A stretch of 21,631 nt of DNA, from NCBI GenBank assembly GCA_964405325.1, contig CAYONM010000037.1:1-21631 (forward strand), given 5' to 3'. Each line of letters begins with the position of its first letter. Within the stretch, counting starts at the first letter, position 1. Position numbers and translations under genes: made by a program. The notes below the pieces were generated by a model. The model was not told the DNA's origin, ran no database searches, and was given only the letters and a program-made list of their open reading frames with translations. This document shows positions 14,255 through 21,616 of the stretch, one piece after another. The stretch comes from CAYONM01 sp964405325. GTDB lineage: Bacteria; Planctomycetota; UBA11346.

Positions 14255-15376
14255 TCAGCGGGCCGGCATGGTTTTTCGCAGATGATCGACCATCTCGGCG
14301 ACCTCGTCGGAGGTGGTCGCCAGGCCCAGCGACAGGCGCAAACTGTTTGCCGCGATGGTCTCGTCGATGCCCATGGCGCGTAGCACGTGCGAGGCCTGTT
14401 TGCTGCCGCTGGCGCAGCTGCTACCAGGCGAGAGCGCGATGCGGGTGATGCGGCGCAGCCAAGCAGGGGCGGCGTCGGGATGGGCGATGAAGCTCGTTCC
14501 CGGCAAGCGGGGGCTGGCGTCACCGTGGATGATGACACCGGGCATGCATTGGCGGAGTTCCTGCTCCAGCAATTGTTTGACATGCTGTAAATGAACCTGA
14601 TTTCCAGGCAGATGCTGCTGGTGGTAGCGACAGGCCTCGCCAAGACCGGCGATGCCTGGAATATTTTCTGTGCCGGAGCGGCGGCCACTTTCCTGGCCGC
14701 CACCGTAGATCAGCGGGTCGATGCGTAGCCCACGGCGAATGAATAGAACACCACAGCCTTTGGGGGCGTAGCATTTATGTCCCGAGAGCACGGCCAGATC
14801 GGCGCCCAGGGCGTGGACATCTACCGGAATTTTGCCAACGGCTTGAGTGATATCACAAAGCAGGAAGGCGCCGGTTTGATGCACCTGTTCAGCCAGGGGC
14901 GGAAGGTCTTGGATGACACCGGTTTCGTTGTTGGCCAGCATAATGGCGACCAGGGCGATACGCTCGTCGAGTTGCTCAGCAATGGCATAGGGGTGGAGCT
15001 GGCCGGCGGTATCGACTGGCAATCCCGTCAGCGCGGCACCGGCGCGAGCGCAGTAGCGTGCTGGTTCCAGGATGGCCTCGTGTTCGGTGTTGCTGACCAG
15101 TAACCGTGGGCGTGTGCTGAGCAGACGTTGCATCACGCCAATGACAGCCTGGTTGGCAGCCTCGGTGGCGCCGCTGGTGAATATGATTTCATCGCTATGG
15201 GCGCCGATCAGCGTAGCGACCGCCTGACGGGATTCCTCCAGCAGCGTGGCGGCCTGCCGGCCAAGCAGGTGGTGCCGACTGCTGGGATTGCCGAAACGAT
15301 CCTTCAGGGCCCTGGTGACGGATTCGATGACCGACGGCAGGCAGGGGGTGGTGGCGTTGTAATCGGCGTAGAGCAT
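14255..15376 (-). CDS. nifS: Cysteine desulfurase (NifS/IscS family)
   Basis: 373 residues, PLP-dependent class V aminotransferase fold. It removes sulfur from L-cysteine for Fe-S cluster and other sulfur-transfer pathways. Visible signatures are 'YADYNATTP' at the N-terminus, 'TSGATEAANQAV' (67-78) for cofactor phosphate binding, His99 in 'TEHEAIL', the Schiff-base lysine Lys201 in SGHKCYAPKG, 'RSGTENIPGIAG' (233-244), and the catalytic Cys321 in 'SPGSSCASGSKQASHVL'. The length and short active-site loop fit NifS-type (group I) enzymes. The start ATG lies 5 bp after the MazF toxin stop, without a clear Shine-Dalgarno, so translation may depend on coupling to the toxin gene. NadA, an Fe-S enzyme, lies on the same strand just beyond the toxin-antitoxin pair; nifS and nad genes are often neighbours. 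Confidence 0.95.
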   Translation of the reverse strand: MLYADYNATTPCLPSVIESVTRALKDRFGNPSSRHHLLGRQAATLLEESRQAVATLIGAHSDEIIFTSGATEAANQAVIGVMQRLLSTRPRLLVSNTEHEAILEPARYCARAGAALTGLPVDTAGQLHPYAIAEQLDERIALVAIMLANNETGVIQDLPPLAEQVHQTGAFLLCDITQAVGKIPVDVHALGADLAVLSGHKCYAPKGCGVLFIRRGLRIDPLIYGGGQESGRRSGTENIPGIAGLGEACRYHQQHLPGNQVHLQHVKQLLEQELRQCMPGVIIHGDASPRLPGTSFIAHPDAAPAWLRRITRIALSPGSSCASGSKQASHVLRAMGIDETIAANSLRLSLGLATTSDEVAEMVDHLRKTMPAR

Positions 15377-15381
15377 GGGCG

Positions 15382-15732
15382 CTATCGCATGCCGAGTACG
15401 ACGCTCAATCCGTATTCGATCTGGTCCATGACCAATTCCGAAACGCTGCCGATCATCTTGATCAATTCGCTTTTATTGATGGTGGTCAACTGATTGACGT
15501 TGATGACGCTATCTTTGGCGAGACCGCTGTCGGTGCTGCTGAGCGCGACATTGCCAGGATATCGGGCATAGCCCATGTGCGATGTCAGGGAGATGACAAT
15601 GGCTGTGGCAATGCTGCTGTCGTTGAAGTGGTTGTCCTGCACGACGAGGACCGGGCGGATAAAACCAGACTCAGATCCCTTTGGCTCGCCCAGATCGGCA
15701 TACCAGATATCGCCTCGCCGGATTCTCACCAT
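15382..15732 (-). CDS. mazF: MazF/PemK-family toxin (endoribonuclease)
   Basis: 116 residues, the standard MazF size. The opening 'RRGDIWYADLGEPKGSESGFIRPVLVVQDNHFN' is the family signature (RG-I/V-W...RP-VV-Q). Arg26 and Thr50 lie where the catalytic Arg and Thr of MazF enzymes are found, and 'DSVINVNQLTTINKSEL' matches the conserved QL-TID-R strand. MazF toxins cut mRNA or tRNA at short single-stranded motifs when the antitoxin is degraded. The ATG overlaps the antitoxin stop (ATGGTGA, 7 bases), the typical arrangement for coupled expression. The stop is only 5 bp before nifS. All expected parts are present, so activity is plausible. Confidence 0.94.
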   Translation of the reverse strand: MVRIRRGDIWYADLGEPKGSESGFIRPVLVVQDNHFNDSSIATAIVISLTSHMGYARYPGNVALSSTDSGLAKDSVINVNQLTTINKSELIKMIGSVSELVMDQIEYGLSVVLGMR

Positions 15733-15962
15733 TCGACATTCCTGAGCATCTTTTTATTATACTGGAGTTGAACCGCATCGCTTGGCTGATCGACAGCTTC
15801 GACCGCGGCATTGATCTGTTCGGTCAGGTTGTCGTTTCGGTGCTTGCAGAGATATTCCTGCAAGGCCTCGGCAATGAGAGCGCTTCGATTCAAGCGGTGT
15901 TGGCGAGCGTATTGGTCGGCTCGAGCAGACAGATCATCTGGTAGTGAGATGGCAACCTTCAT
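15726..15962 (-). CDS. Ribbon-helix-helix antitoxin partner of MazF
   Basis: 78 residues. The N-terminus 'MKVAISLPDDLSARADQYARQHRLNRSALIAEALQEYL' is a ribbon-helix-helix (CopG/MetJ/Arc) DNA-binding fold: strand residues 2-7, then two helices with the NRSALIAEAL turn. RHH antitoxins paired with MazF are known, for example B. subtilis EndoAI; E. coli MazE itself is AbrB-like. The C-terminal 35 residues are charged and probably wrap the toxin. The gene has a good sigma-70 type promoter whose -10 lies 6 bases before the ATG, and a palindrome covering that -10, so autorepression is likely. No Shine-Dalgarno can fit between the predicted transcription start and the ATG, suggesting a leaderless message. 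Confidence 0.9.
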   Translation of the reverse strand: MKVAISLPDDLSARADQYARQHRLNRSALIAEALQEYLCKHRNDNLTEQINAAVEAVDQPSDAVQLQYNKKMLRNVEW

Positions 15963-15968
15963 ACTTTT

Positions 15969-15996
15969 ATCATACCAGGGTATGACCAGGTCGCAA
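15969..15996 (-). promoter_or_regulatory. Sigma-70 promoter and palindromic operator of the toxin-antitoxin pair
   Basis: On the minus strand: TTGCGA (15991-15996), 16-base spacer, TATGAT (15969-15974). A perfect 7-bp inverted repeat tcatacc-ag-ggtatga (15970-15985) covers most of the -10 and half the spacer. This is the expected position for an operator of the RHH antitoxin. Initiation 6-7 bases after the -10 would fall on or next to the antitoxin ATG (15962). Confidence 0.72.
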
Positions 15997-16012
15997 GTCG
16001 CGTACCTTGGCG

Positions 16013-16978
16013 TTACCCGATCGCCAACATCCGCTCGATCGGCAATTTCGCTCGTTCGATCAACGTTGGTTCCAATTCGATGGATGGCGACTTTCGTTGC
16101 AGACAGGCGAGCAGTTTATCCAGGGTATTGCGTTTCATGTGCGGGCAGGTGTTGCAGTTGGCACAGCTGCCGTCCTGGCTGGGAGCGGCATCAGATGGGG
16201 CTTCGATGAAGGTGGCGCTCGGTGCAATGCGCTTCATCTGGTGGATGATGCCCGGTTCGGTAACCACGAGGTAGCAGGCGTCAGCAGCGCCGTTTTCGAC
16301 CGCCGCCAGCAGTTTTTTGGTGCTGCCGATCACATCCGCGAACTGCCGCACACCCGGCGGGCATTCCGGATGGACCAGGACCTGCGCCTCGGGATGCGCC
16401 TGTTTCAACTCGGCGATGGCGCTGACGGAGAACAGCTCGTGCACTTCGCAGGAGCCTTCCCAGATGGTCAGCTGGCGGCCGGCTTCTTGGGCCACCCAAC
16501 TGGCCAGGTACTGGTCGGGGGCGAAAAGGATCGCTTTGTCGGCGGGGATGGATCGCACCACGTCGACCGCGTTGGAAGAGGTGACGCAGTAGTCGGACAA
16601 GGCTTTGACCGCCGCCGATGAATTGACGTAGGTGACCACGACGTGATCGGGATGTTCAGTACAGAAGCGGGCGAAGGCATCGGCCGGTGCGCTTTCGGCC
16701 AAGCTGCAGCCGGCTTCCAGATCTGGCAGCAGCACCAGTTTTTCTGGTGACAGGATCTTGGCGGTTTCGGCCATGAAATGCACACCGCAGAACACGATCA
16801 CATCGGCATCGGTGGCGGCAGCCTTGCGAGCCAAATCGAGGCTGTCACCGATGAAATCGGCGACGTCCTGAATCTCGTCGATCTGGTAGTAGTGCGCCAG
16901 GATTACGGCATTCAGTTTCTCTTTTTCCGCCTGGATGGCGGCGGCGACGTCGACGGGTTGCGGCTGCGAGCCGAGCAT
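16013..16978 (-). CDS. nadA: Quinolinate synthase A (NAD biosynthesis)
   Basis: 321 residues. It condenses iminoaspartate with dihydroxyacetone phosphate to quinolinate and uses one [4Fe-4S] cluster. The three-fold pseudo-repeat of NadA is visible: 'LNAVILAHYYQIDEIQDVADFIGDSLDLAR' (22-51), 'IVFCGVHFMAETAKIL' with Cys64, 'HPECPPGV' with Cys206, and a C-terminal CANCNTCPHM (272-281) holding the third ligand, probably Cys278. ATG 16978 is chosen because the family alignment starts there and AGGGAGA lies upstream; an extended frame to 17044 begins with unrelated basic residues. NadB and NadC are not in the window. The next gene on this strand is the antitoxin, 50 bp downstream. Confidence 0.95.
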   Translation of the reverse strand: MLGSQPQPVDVAAAIQAEKEKLNAVILAHYYQIDEIQDVADFIGDSLDLARKAAATDADVIVFCGVHFMAETAKILSPEKLVLLPDLEAGCSLAESAPADAFARFCTEHPDHVVVTYVNSSAAVKALSDYCVTSSNAVDVVRSIPADKAILFAPDQYLASWVAQEAGRQLTIWEGSCEVHELFSVSAIAELKQAHPEAQVLVHPECPPGVRQFADVIGSTKKLLAAVENGAADACYLVVTEPGIIHQMKRIAPSATFIEAPSDAAPSQDGSCANCNTCPHMKRNTLDKLLACLQRKSPSIELEPTLIERAKLPIERMLAIG

Positions 16979-17098
16979 GCGATTCTCCCTGCGTGTGCTT
17001 TCATGATAACCGAATCGGCGACGGTGGCCTCTGACGACTGCCAAAGTCGGTCATGTCGGGAGGGAATCTGTCGCATCGGCAAAGGAGGGCAACCGGCG

Positions 17099-18271
17099 TT
17101 ACAACTCGCTGAGGTCGGTACCGCTCAAGCCGTGGAAGCCGATGCCGTCAATCAGCAGGCTGCCGCTGCGGTTCTGGTTGTGCACCTGCAGCTGTAGTTC
17201 GCGGATATCCTGCAGATTGTCGACAGTCGTGCTGTGCTTCCAGTTGGTGGTGGCGGATTTGAAGTCGGTGGCTTGCAAATCGAAGCTGACCTGGGACCAG
17301 CGCTTGCTTTGCGGTACCCGGTAGGGCTTGCTCTCAAAGTAGTCGTAGTCCTTGCCGGTCTTCACCGCGATGGACAGGCCGAGGTTTTCGAGGTCGGCAT
17401 TGTGCACCCACATGATCAGGCGGTGGCGGTCGCCCAGGCGGATCACCTTATTGATCAGCATCACCGCCTTGTATTCCTTACCGCCTTCGAAGTCGAAGCG
17501 AAGCATGCGGTTGACCCGTGAGCCGTTCTCCTGCTGCACCTGTTCGACCACGGCGGGGTTGGAATACTTCGGGCTTTCCGGTCGCCAGTTCGGGTTGACC
17601 TCCAGGCCGTCCCGCACTGGGCCCAGATTGTTGGCTTGGGCCAGCACCGCGGCCTTGGCGCGCAGCCAGGCGCGTTCGGCTTCGCGTAGTTCGGACAGAC
17701 GGCCGACGATGGTGCTGTCGGAGTCTCCCAGGGCATTGCAGCGTTGATACAGGGGCATGGCCAGTTTGCCGCCAGCTATCTCGTCGGTCAGACGTGCCAG
17801 CAGCCGGAGTTGGATCAGCTGCAGGGGCTTGTGTGCGTCGGCCAGCTCCAGGCAGCGCTTGGCATCGGCCTTGCGATCGGCGATCAGGCAGTGCCGGGCC
17901 AGGCTCAGGAGCTCGTCGCGGTCCAGGGTTTCGACCTGTTCCATGCGCGAGTCCAGGCCCGGACGGACATGCGCTACGGCGCTGGCGGGCAAGCCCAGGC
18001 GGCCGCCACCCTTGGTGATCAGGACCAGCTGGGTGGCAGCTGGATCCGGCAGGGTTTCGATAGTGCCTTCCAGGCGTTGGCCGTTGCGCAACACCACCAC
18101 GTCCCACTCGCGGTCTTCGTCTACGACCGGGGCGGCCTCCTCGCTCTCGTTGAAAGCTTCCGCGGCGGTCTCGTCCAGGGCTGGCAAAAGCGGCTCTGCC
18201 AGCGTAGGTTCTTCCGCAAGGCCGTGTGCGTGCAGCAGGCACAAGGGAACCAGCGCCAGGAGACGAGACAT
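17099..18271 (-). CDS. Secreted protein of unknown function with C-terminal jelly-roll-like domain
   Basis: 390 residues from ATG 18271. A signal peptide is likely (MSRLLALVPLCLLHAHGLA, cleavage after about residue 19), followed by an acidic linker rich in Glu and Ala (20-55). Residues 55-105 form a small beta unit around 'DVVVLRNGQRLEGTIETL...GRLGLPASAVAHV', of a kind often seen in planctomycete-type exported proteins. Residues 110-235 are helical, possibly TPR-like. Residues 265-390 look like a carbohydrate-binding or galactose-binding beta sandwich, starting 'MLRFDFEGGKEYKAVMLINKVIRLG' and ending 'SGSLLIDGIGF'. No catalytic motif is visible. An ATG at 18307 would give a 12-residue longer, more basic N-terminus and cannot be excluded. 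Neither start has a strong Shine-Dalgarno. Confidence 0.72.
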   Translation of the reverse strand: MSRLLALVPLCLLHAHGLAEEPTLAEPLLPALDETAAEAFNESEEAAPVVDEDREWDVVVLRNGQRLEGTIETLPDPAATQLVLITKGGGRLGLPASAVAHVRPGLDSRMEQVETLDRDELLSLARHCLIADRKADAKRCLELADAHKPLQLIQLRLLARLTDEIAGGKLAMPLYQRCNALGDSDSTIVGRLSELREAERAWLRAKAAVLAQANNLGPVRDGLEVNPNWRPESPKYSNPAVVEQVQQENGSRVNRMLRFDFEGGKEYKAVMLINKVIRLGDRHRLIMWVHNADLENLGLSIAVKTGKDYDYFESKPYRVPQSKRWSQVSFDLQATDFKSATTNWKHSTTVDNLQDIRELQLQVHNQNRSGSLLIDGIGFHGLSGTDLSEL

Positions 18272-18705
18272 GGGCAAGAAGACGTCAGGGGACCGCCAGG
18301 CTTTCATGGACTGTATACCGTGGGGCAAGCGGGTCGGCAGACAAGGCGCTCCTGTCCTGTCCTGCTGGCATCAGGGCCGCGCCAAGCTCGCTCCTGGGAG
18401 CGCTGAGTGCCAGCTCGGCATTCCTTGTCCTGTCGACCTGGGTCATTTTGGCAGAACTCCAGGAGAAACCTGCTGTTGTGACCCAGATGGAGATGAGGCA
18501 TGTTCCGTTCTTCGCAAGTTTGGCGCGTCCCTGTTTCGGCATGACCTGCATCAAGGAATTGCAGTCGTGCATCTGTTAGGCTCGTCATGACGAAACCAAT
18601 GGTACTGCATGCGGATCCATGTGGAGGGGTCATACTAGAGGGATAAGGGCGGCTTCCTGGGTAGTCGGAGGCGCCGGCTCCCAAGGATGCCGTTCCGGCA
18701 GGAGA
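18272..18705. other. Divergent region between the secreted protein gene and hydE
   Basis: 434 bases with no supported gene. No promoter is convincing. A small hairpin tgccg-ttc-cggca (18688-18700) directly abuts the AGGAG of hydE, preceded by an imperfect inverted repeat (about 18655-18687). These could form a structured leader, but no known riboswitch class was recognised. Confidence 0.4.
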
Positions 18706-19794
18706 ATGAGTGTGACGGTGACGACGCTGGACGCGGCGACGGTAGAGACCTGGCTGCGCGAGGAGGACGAAACCCGCCTAAACGAACTGTGGCAGGCGGC
18801 CGATGCCTGCCGTCGCCAGCATGTGGGCGATGCGGTGCATCTGCGTGGTCTGCTGGAGATCAGTAACCATTGTCGGCGGCAATGCCATTACTGTGGTCTG
18901 CATGCGTCCAACACCAAGGTCACTCGTTACCGCATGGCCGTCGACGAGATCTTGGCCTGTGCTGAGGAAGCCAAAAGTTACGGCTATGGCACCGTGGTGA
19001 TGCAGGCCGGTGAGGATCTGGGTCTGCGGGACGAGCAGATCGCTGAGGTGGTGCGCCGCATCAAAGCAGAGACCGGCCTGGCCATGACCCTCAGTCTGGG
19101 CGAGCGTGGCTTTGATGCCTATCGCCGGTGGCGTGAAGCCGGCGCGGATCGCTATCTGCTGCGCTTCGAGACCGGCGATCCCGAGCTGTTCTGCCGCATT
19201 CACCCACCGCTTCCGGGGCAGCCGGTTTCCAATCGCAAGGCCATACTGCTGCAGTTGCGCGAATTAGGTTATGAGATCGGCAGCGGCGTCATGGTTGGTA
19301 TTCCCGGGCAAACCTGGGCCAGCCTGGCGGCCGACGTCCTGGCCTTCCGCGAGCTGGACCTGGACATGATTGGGGTGGGTCCCTATATCGCCCACCCGGA
19401 AACCGAGCTGGGCTGGGACGCCGCCGAATTGCGCGTCTGTGCCGGTCAGGAGCAGGTGCCATCCAATGAATTGATGACCTACAAGGTAGTGGCCCTGGCG
19501 CGTTTGCTCTGTCCCGATGCCAACATTCCCTCGACCACCGCACTCGCCACCTTGAATACCGCTTCCGGGCGTGAGAACGGCTTGAACCGCGGTGCCAACG
19601 TGGTGATGCCCAATGTCACGCCGCCGCGTTACCGCATCCATTATACTATTTATCCATCCAAGGCCTGTATCGACGAGACCGCAGAAGAATGCCAGCGCTG
19701 CCTGTCCGGGCGGATCAAACGCATCGGACGATTTGTGGGCACCGGCCCCGGCAACTCCCGACGCCTGGAACGACACCAGGAGACGAACGCATGA
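18706..19794 (+). CDS. hydE: HydE, [FeFe]-hydrogenase maturation radical SAM protein
   Basis: 362 residues, usual for HydE. The radical-SAM cluster motif is CRRQCHYC (Cys56, Cys60, Cys63), within a typical 'LLEISNHCRRQCHYCGLHASN' context. Near the C-terminus Cys321, Cys329 and Cys332 have the C-x7-C-x2-C spacing of the auxiliary cluster described in Thermotoga HydE. The partner HydG follows directly, which separates this call from the related BioB and PylB families. HydE takes part in building the dithiomethylamine-bridged 2Fe subcluster of the H-cluster. ATG 18706 is only one base from AGGAG, whereas the in-frame GTG at 18712 has a seven-base spacing and may be the real start. The TGA overlaps the ATG of hydG (ATGA), implying coupled translation. 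Confidence 0.93.
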   Translation: MSVTVTTLDAATVETWLREEDETRLNELWQAADACRRQHVGDAVHLRGLLEISNHCRRQCHYCGLHASNTKVTRYRMAVDEILACAEEAKSYGYGTVVMQAGEDLGLRDEQIAEVVRRIKAETGLAMTLSLGERGFDAYRRWREAGADRYLLRFETGDPELFCRIHPPLPGQPVSNRKAILLQLRELGYEIGSGVMVGIPGQTWASLAADVLAFRELDLDMIGVGPYIAHPETELGWDAAELRVCAGQEQVPSNELMTYKVVALARLLCPDANIPSTTALATLNTASGRENGLNRGANVVMPNVTPPRYRIHYTIYPSKACIDETAEECQRCLSGRIKRIGRFVGTGPGNSRRLERHQETNA

Positions 19795-21260
19795 CCACCA
19801 CCTACTGCCCACCCAATCCCAAACTGTTTGAACGGCTTGGTCTGAAGCCGGAATTGTCGAAGCAGGGGGTCGACTTTATCGACGAAGCACGCATCAATTG
19901 GCTGTTGGATGGTGCCGAGCCCGAGCCGGCGCAGGTCCGGGCCATTATCCAGAAGAGTCTGGCCAAAGAGGCACTGGATCTGGCCGAGACCGCGACCCTG
20001 CTGCGTTGCGCCAGCCCCGAATTGGTGGAAGAAATATTCGAAGCGGCTCGCGAGCTGAAGCGGACTGTATATGGTAACCGCATTGTCTTGTTTGCGCCCT
20101 TGTATATCGGTAATCTGTGCATCAACGACTGCCATTACTGCGGCTTCCGCCGCAGTAACACCAATGCCCATCGCCGTACCCTGTCGCCGGAGGACATCCG
20201 CAATCAGGTGGAGAAGCTCGAGGACGAGGGCCATAAGCGCCTGATCGTCGTGTTTGGCGAGCATTCCAGCTACGGCGCCGATATGGTTGCCCAGACCGTC
20301 GATCAGATTTATCAGGTGAAAAAGGGGAACGGCGAAATTCGCCGCATCAACATCAACGCCGCGCCGTTGGATTACGATGGATTCCGCAAGGTGCAGCAGG
20401 CCGGTATCGGTACCTACCAGATCTTCATGGAGACCTACCACCACGAAACCTACGCCCGCATGCATCCGGCCGGCACCATGAAGAGCGATTATCTCTGGCG
20501 GCTGGACGCGCTCTCGCGCGCCTTCGAGGTGGGCCAGGACGACGTCGGCTTGGGCGTGCTGTTCGGTTTGGCCGATTGGCGTTTCGAGGTGATGGGCCTG
20601 GTGCAGCACAGCCTCTTTCTGCAGCAGCATTACGGTTGCGGTCCGCACACCATCTCCTTCCCGCGCTTGCGTCCGGCCCAGGGCGTGGAGCTGGAGAGTC
20701 CGCATACGGTCAGCGATTACGACTTCAAGCGCGTCATCGCCATCCTGCGCCTGGCGGTGCCGTATACCGGTTTGATCCTGACCGCCCGTGAACCGGCGGA
20801 ATTACGCACCGAGCTGATGGCCTTCGGTGTCTCGCAGATCGACGCCGGTTCACGCATCGAACTCGGCGGCTACACCGAGGCGGGCGACGCCACGCAGCAA
20901 CAGGTCGAAAAAGAACAATTCGAGCTGGGTGATATTCGCAGTCTGGACGAGGTGATGACCCAGCTGCTGAAGGACAAATATCTGCCCAGCTTCTGCACCG
21001 CCTGCTACCGCCTGGGTCGTACCGGTGAGCACTTCATGGAATTCGCCATCCCGGGTTTCATCAAGCGCTACTGTACCCCCAATGCCTTGACCACCTTGCA
21101 GGAATATTTGCAGGATTACGGCTCAGAAACCAGCCGCGCTGCGGCCACCAAACTGATCCAAGAAGAACTGGACGCCATGCCCGACGGCCAGATGAAGCAG
21201 GAGGTCATCGACCGCCTGAATCGCATCGAGAGTGGCGATGAGCGGGATCTGTATTTCTGA
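19791..21260 (+). CDS. hydG: HydG, [FeFe]-hydrogenase maturation tyrosine lyase
   Basis: 489 residues, close to known HydG (about 470). It is a radical-SAM enzyme that cleaves tyrosine to p-cresol, CO and cyanide and delivers Fe(CO)2CN units for the H-cluster. The SAM-cluster motif is CINDCHYC (Cys110, Cys114, Cys117). The C-terminal extension has C-x2-C-x22-C (CTAC ... IKRYC), the auxiliary-cluster motif that distinguishes HydG from the thiamine enzyme ThiH. Start ATG 19791 overlaps the hydE stop and has AGGAG at 19778-19782. hydE-hydG form a two-gene unit here; HydF, the scaffold GTPase, and the hydrogenase structural gene are not visible and may lie outside. Confidence 0.96.
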   Translation: MTTTYCPPNPKLFERLGLKPELSKQGVDFIDEARINWLLDGAEPEPAQVRAIIQKSLAKEALDLAETATLLRCASPELVEEIFEAARELKRTVYGNRIVLFAPLYIGNLCINDCHYCGFRRSNTNAHRRTLSPEDIRNQVEKLEDEGHKRLIVVFGEHSSYGADMVAQTVDQIYQVKKGNGEIRRININAAPLDYDGFRKVQQAGIGTYQIFMETYHHETYARMHPAGTMKSDYLWRLDALSRAFEVGQDDVGLGVLFGLADWRFEVMGLVQHSLFLQQHYGCGPHTISFPRLRPAQGVELESPHTVSDYDFKRVIAILRLAVPYTGLILTAREPAELRTELMAFGVSQIDAGSRIELGGYTEAGDATQQQVEKEQFELGDIRSLDEVMTQLLKDKYLPSFCTACYRLGRTGEHFMEFAIPGFIKRYCTPNALTTLQEYLQDYGSETSRAAATKLIQEELDAMPDGQMKQEVIDRLNRIESGDERDLYF

Positions 21261-21264
21261 ATCG

Positions 21265-21504
21265 ATGCCTGTGACAACGCCGGAATTTCTTCTTTATAAA
21301 AGGGTGGTCATTGATGGAGATCGTTTCGATTATGTGACGGATTGGAACGAGGAATGGCGACGGGTAATTGCGATACCGGCAGATCAATTCGGGCTTCAGG
21401 ATTTCGGGTGGCTGACTTGGCCGCCTTCGAGAGCAGCGTTCAGCCAGGAAACAGCTTTCGACGGGAAGGGGATCAGACTACCCCTTCCTGTTGGTGGAGC
21501 TTGA
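21265..21504 (+). CDS. Doubtful small hypothetical protein
   Basis: 79 residues from ATG 21265, starting 4 bases after the hydG stop, with no clear ribosome binding site. The first 50 residues look protein-like (KRVVIDGDRFDYVTDWNEEW), while the last 28 look random. Third-position GC is clearly lower than in neighbours, with AGG, AGA and CTA codons, so it may be acquired DNA, a gene remnant, or not a gene. An 8-bp hairpin (ggaagggg 21464-21471 with ccccttcc 21481-21488) lies inside the 3' part. Not recognised. Confidence 0.35.
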   Translation: MPVTTPEFLLYKRVVIDGDRFDYVTDWNEEWRRVIAIPADQFGLQDFGWLTWPPSRAAFSQETAFDGKGIRLPLPVGGA

Positions 21505-21575
21505 GGGAACCGCCCTGAAAAGGCTCAATTCTAGCCACCCAAAACCCTGAAGAGCCGAAAAAGTTATTCTCGTAG

Positions 21576-21616
21576 CCTCAGCTTCGGGGTCCGAGGGGCT
21601 TGCCCCTCGATGTAAG
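21576..21616 (+). repeat. 41-bp repeat with CTTG-loop hairpin (module A), copy 2
   Basis: Exact copy of 10889-10929 in the same orientation, with the same 7-bp stem (21592-21598 with 21603-21609) closed by CTTG. Here module B does not follow: after taag the sequence runs differently to the window end. The remainder of 21505-21631 holds no recognised feature. Confidence 0.88.

Noticed and set aside
18530..18550. Sigma-54-like TTGGCGCG site upstream of hydE
   Set aside because: The second half lacks the required GC at the -12 position and spacing.
19650..20705. 351-codon minus-strand frame opposite hydE/hydG
   Set aside because: Antisense of two well-supported radical-SAM genes; composition typical of a shadow frame.
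21464..21488. 8-bp hairpin as a terminator for hydE-hydG
   Set aside because: No T-run follows the stem, and it lies inside a possible reading frame.
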